A stretch of DNA of 21,398 nt, taken from a virus. A model generated the notes under the pieces. That model was not told where the DNA came from. It saw only the letters and a list, made by a program, of their open reading frames with translations, and did no database searches. The translations under genes and the position numbers were made by a program. Each line of letters begins with the position of its first letter. Positions within the stretch are counted from its first letter, which is position 1. Positions 6,813 through 12,112 of this stretch are shown piece after piece. The stretch covers positions 1-21,398 of IMG/VR virus record IMGVR_UViG_3300032323_000873. One strand, 5' to 3'.

Positions 6813-7178
6813 TTAAAAACTGGTGTGAAGTTCGTGCACTGTGCTGACGTAGTCGTACAGATCGCCGTTATCATCATTTGCACGGTAATCTTCTTGGCCG
6901 TCTTCTCCGAGCGCGATGAAACGGTAGATCGCTTCGTACAGTTCGACTGCTTCGTCCATGAGCGTGTGGTGGGCCTGCACATCGGGGTAGCTTTCGTACC
7001 ACTTCACATCGTTTTGCTTGAACGTGATGATCGGATCATCTGTTTGTTCGTGGCCCGTCTCTTCGATGGCCTGCGTTAAATTTGTGTCGTTCTTGGCCAG
7101 CATGAGCGTGACGAAAGCATCGCGCTGCGCGTTGTCTTTGAACTTGATGACGTACGCTACGTCTGATCTGTACCCCAT
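6813..7178 (-). CDS. Hypothetical protein of the MGYRSDV phage family
   Basis: 121 aa, acidic. The opening MGYRSDVAYVIKF is a start I recognise from small uncharacterised proteins in many phages. The middle holds PIITFKQNDVKWYESYPDVQ and the C-terminus is very acidic (ALGEDGQEDYRANDDNGDL), suggesting a small single-domain cytoplasmic protein. The ATG at 7178 has AAGGAGAAGCAACC before it. A GGGAACA dyad (7198-7214) sits 20-36 bases upstream of the start and may control it. Function unknown. Confidence 0.85.
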   Translation of the reverse strand: MGYRSDVAYVIKFKDNAQRDAFVTLMLAKNDTNLTQAIEETGHEQTDDPIITFKQNDVKWYESYPDVQAHHTLMDEAVELYEAIYRFIALGEDGQEDYRANDDNGDLYDYVSTVHELHTSF

Positions 7179-7197
7179 GGTTGCTTCTCCTTAAAGT

Positions 7198-7214
7198 GGG
7201 AACACTGTGTTCCC
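7198..7214. promoter_or_regulatory. Palindromic operator-like site upstream of the MGYRSDV gene
   Basis: A perfect 17-base palindrome, GGGAACAC and GTGTTCCC around one T, in the 42-bp gap between the 226-aa gene and the next start. Same family and flank as the site at 5753-5771, differing at the central base and immediate flanks. Likely a binding site for a dimeric protein. Confidence 0.6.
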
Positions 7215-7220
7215 GGTTGG

Positions 7221-7901
7221 TTAAATTAAAACGCCATCCTCGTCGAACATCCAGCCGTTGGACTCAGCGGCTTCGACCAGTGACTCGTCGCTGGTGAGAT
7301 GTTCGTACTCGGACTCAAGGTCGTCGTATATCTGGCGTGCGTAGGCTTGCGCCTCTTCGAGTATCCACGTCTCAAGGCTGTCGATCAGTTGGTCGATGTC
7401 CGCACCCTTGAACAGTTGGTAGATGTTCGCACGTTGCAGCGGGCCTTCCTCTTGCAAGCGCTCTTCAACGTCTGCATCAAGGCATTCGAGGTTGCTGTAC
7501 CCGATGCTCTCAAGGCGCATCATGTTGTCGTGCACGTAGTGGAAGCCACTGCGGTTGACGTTGGTGTACGGCTCGACCCAATCGTTGTTCTCTGCAATGA
7601 TGGCTTGCAGTACGAAGTATCGGCCGAAGTCAGGGTGATCTTCCTTGAGGTGGTAGTCCAGAAAGTTTTTGATGCGCACGATGCCTGTCCACGATGCGCC
7701 ATCACCTTGTGACCAGAAGCCTGAGAAGCGTATGTCCTCGATCTCGAAGCCGCGCTCGACGCCGTCTTGCTTGGCCATGTCGTAGACGTGCTCCCACCAC
7801 TCGTAGTCGAGCGTCTCGCAGAACCACTCGCGTGCTTTCTGTTGCGCCTTGGCGCTGAGTTCTCGGTAGCTGAACTCGGTCTGTATTGTTTCATTTTCCA
7901 T
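7221..7901 (-). CDS. Hypothetical phage protein with GFWSQGDGA motif
   Basis: 226 aa, acidic. The ATG at 7901 (MENETIQTEF) is preferred over an in-frame ATG at 7916 because GAGGAG lies at the right distance and the upstream frame lies within the previous gene's end. Motifs: a helical N-terminus (SYRELSAKAQQKAREWFCE), then FSGFWSQGDGASWTG (about 62-76) and an HYVHDN segment. WSQGDGAS is a hallmark I associate with a widespread uncharacterised phage family. No enzymatic residues are clear, and a protein-interaction role is only a guess. It overlaps the upstream 56-aa gene by 11 bases. Confidence 0.85.
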   Translation of the reverse strand: MENETIQTEFSYRELSAKAQQKAREWFCETLDYEWWEHVYDMAKQDGVERGFEIEDIRFSGFWSQGDGASWTGIVRIKNFLDYHLKEDHPDFGRYFVLQAIIAENNDWVEPYTNVNRSGFHYVHDNMMRLESIGYSNLECLDADVEERLQEEGPLQRANIYQLFKGADIDQLIDSLETWILEEAQAYARQIYDDLESEYEHLTSDESLVEAAESNGWMFDEDGVLI

Positions 7902-8061
7902 CTTTGTGCTCCTCAATGTCGGTCACGTTGTTCTCGCCGTAGTTGGGGCTGTGGTGTGGGAACAAGCGCCATGCGTGCTCCTCGGCTTGCTCTTCGTTCT
8001 CAGCCTGCACCTCGATGGTGTAGAACTCGATTGCTTGGATGTGTACTGTGTACGCCTTCAT
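7891..8061 (-). CDS. 56-aa acidic hypothetical protein
   Basis: Encodes MKAYTVHIQAIEFYTIEVQA, then an acidic helix (ENEEQAEEHAWRLF) and a polar tail. A strand-strand-helix layout is likely, similar to many small phage proteins whose sequence ends in AENEEQAEE-type helices. The ATG at 8061 overlaps the TGA of the upstream gene (ATGA), with AAGGAG placed in the last codons of that gene. The stop overlaps the next start by 11 bases. The fit of both junctions and the biased composition support a real gene. Confidence 0.7.
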   Translation of the reverse strand: MKAYTVHIQAIEFYTIEVQAENEEQAEEHAWRLFPHHSPNYGENNVTDIEEHKDGK

Positions 8062-8081
8062 TCCTCGTTCTCCTTTTGTTG
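8056..8081 (-). repeat. Gene-junction repeat, copy A
   Basis: These 26 bases match 8415-8440 with one difference (G at 8067, A at 8426). Each copy covers the 3' end of one gene, its ribosome site AAGGAGAA and the ATGA overlap into the next gene. Both upstream proteins therefore end in QQKENEE and both downstream proteins begin MK(A/H). It suggests duplication of a translation-coupling junction. Confidence 0.75.
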
Positions 8082-8420
8082 TGCGGTCACCCGCGAAGTT
8101 GCGGACAAAATGTCCGCGAGTTGTTTCTGCACGATGGCAAGCAGGTGCTTGGTGTGCTCCAGCTCTATCTTGGTATCGTGCATTTCTTTGAACGCCGCAT
8201 TGACCATATCCTGCGCAGCGGTCAGCGTCAGTGGTGTGGTGTACTTGGCCAACTCTTCAGCCGTCATGGCCTCAATCCACGGCTTAGCGCGGGTGATAAC
8301 GGCTTGGAACAGTGCCCCGTTTCGGTGGAACAAGCGCATGAACGTGCCCTGCTCGTTGCGCGCAAGCAGCGCCAGCATCTCGGCCATCAATTGGCCGTCA
8401 GGTTTGTCTTTGTGCTTCAT
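8058..8420 (-). CDS. Hypothetical protein, 120 aa
   Basis: Mainly helical: MKHKDKPDGQLMAEMLALLA, then RLFHRNGALFQAVITRAK, then a long helix (AAQDMVNAAFKEMHDTKIELEHTK) that may be a coiled coil. Near the end, ADILSA is encoded by a GCGGACA palindrome (8101-8117) embedded in the gene. The last residues QQKENEE come from the next gene's ribosome site. It is coupled by ATGA overlaps at both ends. No family recognised. Confidence 0.78.
   Translation of the reverse strand: MKHKDKPDGQLMAEMLALLARNEQGTFMRLFHRNGALFQAVITRAKPWIEAMTAEELAKYTTPLTLTAAQDMVNAAFKEMHDTKIELEHTKHLLAIVQKQLADILSATSRVTAQQKENEE
8101..8117. promoter_or_regulatory. GCGGACA dyad inside the 3' end of a gene
   Basis: GCGGACA-AAA-TGTCCGC, a perfect 7-base-arm palindrome located in codons for ADILSA of the 120-aa gene, about 40 bases before the next start. 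One of five GCGGACA dyads in the window. The placement just ahead of a start fits an operator, though it also has to code. Confidence 0.5.
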
Positions 8421-8440
8421 TCCTCATTCTCCTTTTGTTG
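8415..8440 (-). repeat. Gene-junction repeat, copy B
   Basis: Second copy of the 26-base junction described at 8056-8081, with one mismatch. It carries the end of the 90-aa gene, the AAGGAGAA ribosome site and the ATGA overlap into the 120-aa gene. Confidence 0.75.
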
Positions 8441-8689
8441 ACGGTATGCGTTGAGTGTGCGCCACTTGTCCAGCTCCTTGGTTGACATGACCTGCACTGC
8501 GGCGCTGCGCTTCGTATCGAACAGCGCGAAGCGGTACTCGTAGTTGTTCTCGTGGCCTGTGTACCCGGTCTGCTTGCCCACGTACATCTCCTCGATGGTC
8601 TCTGCCTGCTCAGCAAGGGCCACCATGGCGTCGAGCTGCTCTGCTGTGAGCAACAGCTCAGCGTTACCGAATCTAATCTTGAATCTCAT
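8417..8689 (-). CDS. Hypothetical protein, 90 aa
   Basis: The N-terminus, MRFKIRFGNAELLLTAEQLD, is strand-like followed by a helix (AMVALAEQAETIEEMYVGK); the middle (GYTGHENNYEYRFALFD) is polar with strand character. The layout suggests a small beta-alpha phage protein. The ATG at 8689 overlaps the previous TGA, with GAGGAG nearby encoding the upstream PEELL tail. The C-terminal QQKENEE is the junction repeat. Family unknown. Confidence 0.8.
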   Translation of the reverse strand: MRFKIRFGNAELLLTAEQLDAMVALAEQAETIEEMYVGKQTGYTGHENNYEYRFALFDTKRSAAVQVMSTKELDKWRTLNAYRQQKENEE

Positions 8690-9060
8690 AACAACTCCTC
8701 GGGTATGTTGATGTCGTCACCCAACTTGGATGCAACGTAGCACCGCATGGCGGCGATCAGGGGTGTGTAGCCCTGTTGTTTGTATGTCCAGTTGAACACC
8801 TCTACGGCTTGGCCTCCGTGCTGTACTAAGCGTGTCCCTTTGGGCGCATACGCCGCCCATAGTCCGTCTGGTGTTGATGACATTGCTATGTCCTCCCTGT
8901 CAATGATCGGCCCGCCTTGTGACCAGTCGGTTGATGGTTGCCACATTGCTGGCTCCCCTTCGTGGTAATACACGACAGAGCCCCGAGGGCCAAGTCCTAC
9001 ACCCGCACACTTCGCCACTGCCCAATCAAGGGCAGCGCCTGTCAGTTCAGATGTTTTCAT
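8686..9060 (-). CDS. NinX-like protein (DUF2591)
   Basis: 124 aa. MKTSELTGAALDWAVAKCAG at the start, QPSTDWSQGGPII in the middle (about residues 53-65) and TPLIAAMRCYVASKLGDDI near the end match my knowledge of the phage P22 NinX family (DUF2591): LxGxALDWAVA, PSTDWxQGGPII, AMRxYVxSKLGxEVxVP. Function is unknown; NinX belongs to the nin-region accessory genes of lambdoid phages. The frame extends upstream, but ATG 9060 is chosen because GGAGAGCAGG precedes it and because the upstream 45-aa gene's TGA overlaps it (ATGA). Presence outside a nin region shows that this family travels widely. Confidence 0.88.
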   Translation of the reverse strand: MKTSELTGAALDWAVAKCAGVGLGPRGSVVYYHEGEPAMWQPSTDWSQGGPIIDREDIAMSSTPDGLWAAYAPKGTRLVQHGGQAVEVFNWTYKQQGYTPLIAAMRCYVASKLGDDINIPEELL

Positions 9061-9194
9061 CCTGCTCTCCAATAAAACAAGTCCAACAATAGGACGACAA
9101 TGCACGCCACGTAGATGGCGCACGGGATGTAGCGTGAGACAGGTGGTCTCACATGTGTGGGGATGGGCTTTGCTGGCCCGGTGTATTTCTTCAT
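9057..9194 (-). CDS. 45-aa single-pass membrane protein
   Basis: MKKYTGPAKPIPTHVRPP is a basic, proline-rich N-terminus; YIPCAIYVACIVVLLLDLF (about 22-40) is one hydrophobic segment, ending YWRAG. The positive-inside rule predicts the N-terminus in the cytoplasm. The ATG at 9194 is preceded by AAGGAGCAACC, and the TGA overlaps the next start. Small phage membrane proteins of this kind can be holin-like or superinfection-exclusion peptides, but neither can be claimed. Confidence 0.65.
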   Translation of the reverse strand: MKKYTGPAKPIPTHVRPPVSRYIPCAIYVACIVVLLLDLFYWRAG

Positions 9195-9203
9195 GGTTGC
9201 TCC

Positions 9204-9686
9204 TTACAGCATGTTACGGATAGCGTCTTTGACCTTCTCGTCCCAGTCAATGTTGTCCAGCTCCTCGTCCACGTGCGTGGTGATGAGGTCGTTCACCTGA
9301 TCCTCTGTGACCCAGCCTTCTTGCGTGCGGGCGTACTCTTTCAGCGTCTCACGTGCGGTGTCAGCGGCTATGCGCTCCACGTCGTCGCTGTCGTTGTGCA
9401 CGTAGTTCTGCAGGTGGTAGTCCGTGGCGTTGTCAATCATGATCTCGATCCGTTTGTACATCTCCTCGTCCATGAGCTTGAGCGCGTTGCGGTTGTTCAC
9501 CAGTTCGTCGAATCTGTCCTCGACCAGCTTCTCCACCGCGTTCTGCAAGCCCAGCGCGATCTCGCTGCGCACGTATGCGGCCATGGTTTGGGTCAGTGCG
9601 TGGAACAGCCGCGATGCGGATGCCTCGTGTGGGTCTGGTGCCGGTGTGGGTTCGTCCATTGTGATGGGCATGTCGTTGAGGTTCAT
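9204..9686 (-). CDS. Hypothetical protein, 160 aa
   Basis: Acidic and helical: a Pro/Thr-rich N-terminus (DEPTPAPDPHEAS), then a long helical body with alternating charges (IALGLQNAVEKLVEDRFDELV), and a C-terminal helix ending AIRNML. A coiled-coil or helical bundle is likely. The ATG at 9686 (MNLNDM) is preferred because GGAG lies nine bases upstream; the ATG at 9701 has no ribosome site of its own. It sits ten bases before the 45-aa gene. Family unknown. Confidence 0.8.
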   Translation of the reverse strand: MNLNDMPITMDEPTPAPDPHEASASRLFHALTQTMAAYVRSEIALGLQNAVEKLVEDRFDELVNNRNALKLMDEEMYKRIEIMIDNATDYHLQNYVHNDSDDVERIAADTARETLKEYARTQEGWVTEDQVNDLITTHVDEELDNIDWDEKVKDAIRNML

Positions 9687-9709
9687 GATTGCGTTCTCCA
9701 TAAGTTGTT

Positions 9710-9728
9710 TGCCAGTGACCGACTGGCA
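9710..9728. other. Hairpin between two minus-strand genes
   Basis: Perfect 7-bp stem TGCCAGT/ACTGGCA with loop GACCG, in the 102-bp gap before the 160-aa gene. It stands beside the GCGGACA dyad at 9741-9757. It lacks a T-tract on either side and so is not a typical terminator. It could affect processing or translation of the downstream gene. Confidence 0.4.
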
Positions 9729-9740
9729 GCGGTTGAACTT

Positions 9741-9757
9741 GCGGACAGGATGTCCGC
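9741..9757. promoter_or_regulatory. GCGGACA dyad between genes
   Basis: GCGGACA-GGA-TGTCCGC in the gap between the zinc-finger gene and the 160-aa gene, 55 bases upstream of the latter's start. A perfect member of the dispersed dyad family and one of its intergenic copies, so not constrained by coding. Confidence 0.55.
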
Positions 9758-9776
9758 GAGTTACGAAACAGAGTTT

Positions 9777-9788
9777 GATGAATGTTCC
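9777..9788 (-). repeat. GGAACATTCATC repeat after a stop codon
   Basis: The same 12 bases stand at 784-795 (used as ribosome site) and 5832-5843 (no start codon). Here it follows the TAG of the zinc-finger gene with no ATG after it. The frame is open into the 160-aa gene's frame, so a non-ATG start or decayed start is possible but unsupported. Confidence 0.4.
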
Positions 9789-10538
9789 CTACAAGGTAGG
9801 GGTCGTGTGGCCTAGCCGTGCGGCCGGATCGCCATCTTTGGCCAGTGATGACACCTTGGCCGGTGCTTGTGGCTGTGCCGGTGCTGTCCATGTGGCCAAG
9901 CTGGGCATGCGCGCTCGTTTGCGGTACTCATGCGGCAAGTCTTCCCACAAACGCTTGATGCGCAGGCGCTCTTCCCATTCAAGGAAGGCTTGCCAGTCCC
10001 GGTGCTCGGGCGGCAAGCCTTTGCCCTGCCACAGGAACTTCATGCGCTCCCTCAGTTGGGACAGCACGAGCTTGTATTCCAAAAAGAATGTAAGGTCGAG
10101 ATCAGGCCATGCCTTCTTGACGTGCTTCTCTTGCTGCTGAATGGCAGCCAGCTCAGTGCGCAGCGCCGCCATGACCTCGATCCACGGCGCGGTGCGTGCA
10201 GCTGCCCATGCGGCGCTGGTGGCCATCTGCCTGTTGATCGTGGCCTTGACCTTGCGTTTCTCCAGCTCAGCGTTGGCCAGAGGGGCGTATAAATCCCCAC
10301 TGTTGACGCGGTTGTGGATTTCCTTGGCCGTGAGTTCGCGCAGCCCTCTGGTGCGCGGCTGACATGCCTTGCACATGGATGACTCGATTTCCACGCTGGC
10401 GTGGCCTGAATACCCTCGCGCTCGGGCCTGTGCTCGGGACAGATGGCGCTTGAATTCGGCCAATGGCTTGATGCTTTTGCAGGTCGCACACATGGCAGCA
10501 TGTGTGCCCGGTGCGGGTGAAAGGTAGTGTGTGTCCAT
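9789..10538 (-). CDS. Zinc-finger protein with CxxC-x35-CxxC pattern
   Basis: 249 aa from the ATG at 10538 (MDTHYLSPAPG), chosen because TTGGAG lies seven bases upstream; a longer frame to 10580 lacks such a site. MCATCKSIKPLAEFKR contains C17 and C20, in the form CxxCxxxKPxxEF that occurs in treble-clef zinc domains of HNH-type phage proteins. MCKACQP supplies C56 and C59. No HNH nuclease motif follows; the rest is long helices (about 85-215) and a Pro/Ala-rich tail. Zinc binding and nucleic-acid contact are inferred. It is the first gene after the iteron-like gap, so it might act there, but there is no direct evidence. Confidence 0.8.
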   Translation of the reverse strand: MDTHYLSPAPGTHAAMCATCKSIKPLAEFKRHLSRAQARARGYSGHASVEIESSMCKACQPRTRGLRELTAKEIHNRVNSGDLYAPLANAELEKRKVKATINRQMATSAAWAAARTAPWIEVMAALRTELAAIQQQEKHVKKAWPDLDLTFFLEYKLVLSQLRERMKFLWQGKGLPPEHRDWQAFLEWEERLRIKRLWEDLPHEYRKRARMPSLATWTAPAQPQAPAKVSSLAKDGDPAARLGHTTPTL

Positions 10539-10564
10539 GGTTTGCTCCAATAACATTGTAACGA

Positions 10565-10593
10565 AGTATATTCTGTTCACGTCTTACATTCTA
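10565..10593 (-). promoter_or_regulatory. Candidate promoter for the gene starting at 10538
   Basis: On the minus strand a good -10 hexamer TATACT (10570-10565) stands 27 bases before the start. The -35 position with 17-base spacing reads TAGAAT (10593-10588), a poor match, so an activator or a phage-modified polymerase may be needed. A GTGGACA half-site lies just upstream (10605-10611). Confidence 0.35.
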
Positions 10594-10604
10594 GTGGGCA
10601 TTGA

Positions 10605-10901
10605 GTGGACAGTCGCAAAGCCCCAATGTATGCGGGGTTCACGGGGTGCTGTCCACTTGTCTACAAAAATCCAAGAGAGCTAAGCCGAACAGGCAAAGGT
10701 GAAGTTTCTGGACAAAACTGTCCACTTGCACGCACATATATATATATATCTCTAAATCTCTATTTATATATAGTAGTGTGGTGGACAGTGGACAGTGAAC
10801 GCTAGTATCCATGCGGGTTAGCGGGTGTCCACGCGATGTCCGCTGCGTTGTAAGCGGTGGACATGCAAAATTTGCATAGTTGCGGACAATTTGTCCGCAA
10901 C
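10605..10901. other. Iteron-like repeat cluster with AT-rich tract: candidate origin or control region
   Basis: The gap 10539-10906 has no convincing gene. It contains eleven copies of the heptamer family (G/C)(T/C)GGACA on both strands: 10605-10611, 10650-10656, 10708-10714, 10719-10725, 10781-10787, 10788-10794 (a perfect tandem pair), 10826-10832, 10837-10843, 10857-10863, 10882-10888 and 10892-10898. An AT-rich tract (about 10735-10775) of TA repeats and short A/T runs lies in the middle, a possible unwinding element. CTGTCCACTTG occurs twice (10649 and 10718). Such a design is typical of replication origins with iterons, or of a densely occupied operator region. Which one applies cannot be told from sequence alone. 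Confidence 0.5.
10863..10877. other. Palindrome ATGCAAA-A-TTTGCAT
   Basis: A perfect 15-base odd palindrome at the edge of the iteron-like cluster, directly before the 12-base-arm dyad at 10878-10902. It may be an additional protein-binding site. Confidence 0.4.
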
Positions 10902-10902
10902 T
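10878..10902. promoter_or_regulatory. Longest GCGGACA dyad (12-base arms)
   Basis: Arms AGTTGCGGACAA and TTGTCCGCAACT around a single T, the longest and most perfect member of the dispersed family. It lies a few bases after the stop of the 63-aa gene and closes the repeat cluster. The one-base centre argues for a DNA-level dimer site and not an RNA hairpin. Confidence 0.6.
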
Positions 10903-10906
10903 TGGT

Positions 10907-11098
10907 TCACTTGGCACGCAAGGGGCGTGTGTCTGCCTTGTATGTGTCCCACGCAGCGTCACGGGCTCGGGCCTCTTCGATGACCTTGCGCTTGTAGGCT
11001 TTGTCCGTGGCTAGGCGCACGTAGTCTTCACGCAAGGCGCGGAGCTTGGCGCGTTCGGTCTCACGGATGCTGATGGTGTAACGGTTACGGTTGCTCAT
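10907..11098 (-). CDS. 63-aa basic protein, possible small DNA binder
   Basis: MSNRNRYTISIRETERAKLR: a short strand (YTISI) followed by two helices (ERAKLRALREDYVRL and KAYKRKVIEEARARD). Strand-helix-helix in about 45 residues with many Arg/Lys resembles a ribbon-helix-helix regulator. This is an inference from pattern only; a coiled-coil role is equally possible. The ATG at 11098 has AAGGAGAATCAACC before it. Its position next to the dyad and repeat cluster makes it a candidate for the protein that binds them. Confidence 0.7.
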   Translation of the reverse strand: MSNRNRYTISIRETERAKLRALREDYVRLATDKAYKRKVIEEARARDAAWDTYKADTRPLRAK

Positions 11099-11110
11099 GG
11101 TTGATTCTCC

Positions 11111-11272
11111 TTAGAAGCGAACGTGTTGGAAGTTGGTTGTGCGGGTTGTGATGGCTGCGAAAGGGGGCCAGTGCCCCCAGCGACCTAGAATGTATTGGCG
11201 ACACTGCGCACGCGTGCCTTCAAACATCACAGAGTATTTGTCGCCCCAGTCTCGGGTTACTACACGGTACAT
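11111..11272 (-). CDS. 53-aa hypothetical protein
   Basis: MYRVVTRDWGDKYSVMFEGT, then RAQCRQYILGRW, then FAAITTRTTNFQHVRF. A beta-hairpin, helix, beta-strand layout is likely. The ATG at 11272 follows AAGGAGCACATC; the longer in-frame extension to 11341 overlaps the upstream gene and has no ribosome site. Family unknown, but small proteins that open with a strand-turn-strand of this kind are common in phage early regions. Confidence 0.7.
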   Translation of the reverse strand: MYRVVTRDWGDKYSVMFEGTRAQCRQYILGRWGHWPPFAAITTRTTNFQHVRF

Positions 11273-11282
11273 GATGTGCTCC

Positions 11283-11468
11283 TTAAAGGGTTTCACGGAG
11301 GATGCAAAGGTCGCGGATGGCATCGAAGTAGCCTTCGTCATAGCCGGTCATGAACCAGCGAATGCGCTGGATTTCTCGGTCGATTTCGTAGTGCTCGAAC
11401 TCGCTGCAATCAGGGTCGCCCATGCGGTCGAAGAGGACAAGGGCTTGCAAAAGGTAGATTTCGGACAT
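11283..11468 (-). CDS. 61-aa acidic hypothetical protein
   Basis: MSEIYLLQALVLFDRMGDPD, then a helical, acidic body (EFEHYEIDREIQRIRWFM) and DAIRDLCILRETL at the end; all-helical. The ATG at 11468 has GAAAGG upstream. The frame runs on to 11666 but the upper part lies across the neighbouring gene and has no ribosome site. Family unknown. Confidence 0.7.
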   Translation of the reverse strand: MSEIYLLQALVLFDRMGDPDCSEFEHYEIDREIQRIRWFMTGYDEGYFDAIRDLCILRETL

Positions 11469-11478
11469 GGCACGCCTT

Positions 11479-11619
11479 TCAGTTGTTGAAGTCTGCGTTG
11501 TATGCGTCGAGCACGGACTCTTGCGACTCAATGTCGAAGTAGTCACGCCCTTCAGTGAGAGCGTCGCATTCGGCAAGGAATTGGGTGCGTTGGATGTTGA
11601 TGATGAGTTGTTTGGACAT
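11479..11619 (-). CDS. 46-aa hypothetical protein
   Basis: MSKQLIINIQRTQFLAECDA, then an acidic helix (FDIESQESVLDAYNADF). The ATG at 11619 follows CCGGAG at nine bases; a second in-frame ATG at 11640 has no ribosome site. Family unknown. Confidence 0.65.
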   Translation of the reverse strand: MSKQLIINIQRTQFLAECDALTEGRDYFDIESQESVLDAYNADFNN

Positions 11620-11690
11620 GGTTGAAACTCCGGTTGACATGGAAAGGAACAACGGGCCAGCACCATGCTGACACCGTTGCAGGGAAACTC

Positions 11691-11707
11691 GCGGACAACT
11701 TGTCCGC
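11691..11707. promoter_or_regulatory. GCGGACA dyad just after a gene end
   Basis: GCGGACA-ACT-TGTCCGC (with the inner A/T pair also matching). It stands three bases past the stop of the first minus-strand gene, in the 91-bp gap before the 46-aa gene. Confidence 0.55.
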
Positions 11708-11710
11708 AAC

Positions 11711-12112
11711 TTATTCAAAAGACAGCGACTCGCGGACAGCGCGCAGCAGGGCATCGACTTCTGCCTTGGTCAAACCCGCGCACACATCAACGATGGCGCT
11801 GACCTTGCGCTTGTTGACGACAACTTGTTCACGGTTGACTGGCTTTTTGGGCAAGTCAACCGACGGGAAGCACACGGACAAGACACGGTTCATGGCTTTC
11901 TCAGCCGCGCTGTCGCGTGGCAGCTTGGCACCACGTTGCCCCTGCTCGATTGTCACGTTGTACTTGGCCGCTGCCCAGTCCATTGCAAACGGCTTGGCCG
12001 CTGCACGACTGTCGATGCCAAGGGCCATTAGCCGTTCCGCAAAACTGGCGGACATGTTGTCCGCATCGTTGAACACGGCGTAGATGGCTTTGACGTTGAT
12101 TGCTTTACTCAT
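11711..12112 (-). CDS. First gene of the minus-strand operon, 133 aa, unknown
   Basis: The ATG at 12112 (MSKAINVKAIYAVFND) follows AGGAG eight bases upstream; a longer frame to 12166 lacks a ribosome site and covers the leader hairpin. The protein is helical and basic in its second half (VNREQVVVNKRKVSAIVDV). The segment MDWAAAKYNVTIEQGQRGAK is conserved-looking, but I cannot name a family. A GCGGACA dyad (12048-12064) encodes residues ADNMSAS (17-23). As the promoter-proximal gene it may be an early protein. Confidence 0.78.
   Translation of the reverse strand: MSKAINVKAIYAVFNDADNMSASFAERLMALGIDSRAAAKPFAMDWAAAKYNVTIEQGQRGAKLPRDSAAEKAMNRVLSVCFPSVDLPKKPVNREQVVVNKRKVSAIVDVCAGLTKAEVDALLRAVRESLSFE
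12048..12064. promoter_or_regulatory. GCGGACA dyad inside the first minus-strand gene
   Basis: GCGGACA-TGT-TGTCCGC, about 50 bases into the coding sequence (codons for ADNMSAS). A site this close to the start could block early elongation by an operator-bound protein. Confidence 0.5.

Noticed and set aside
5753-7214. GGGAACA-N3-TGTTCCC as a LexA (SOS) box
   Set aside because: LexA boxes of Gram-positives use GAAC-N4-GTTC and E. coli uses CTG-N10-CAG. Here the spacing is GAAC-N5-GTTC, so it does not fit. Resemblance to a steroid-receptor element is coincidence.
9777-9788. Third GGAACATTCATC copy as a real ribosome site
   Set aside because: No ATG or GTG follows at the right distance. It is recorded only as a repeat.
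10605-10901. DnaA boxes in the repeat cluster
   Set aside because: TGTCCAC resembles the TCCACA core, but no copy matches TTATNCACA well; the repeat is better described as its own element.
10605-10962. Short frames on both strands in the iteron-like gap
   Set aside because: They consist of the repeats and the TA tract (translated as runs of Tyr/Ile), have no ribosome site, and conflict with a non-coding repeat region.
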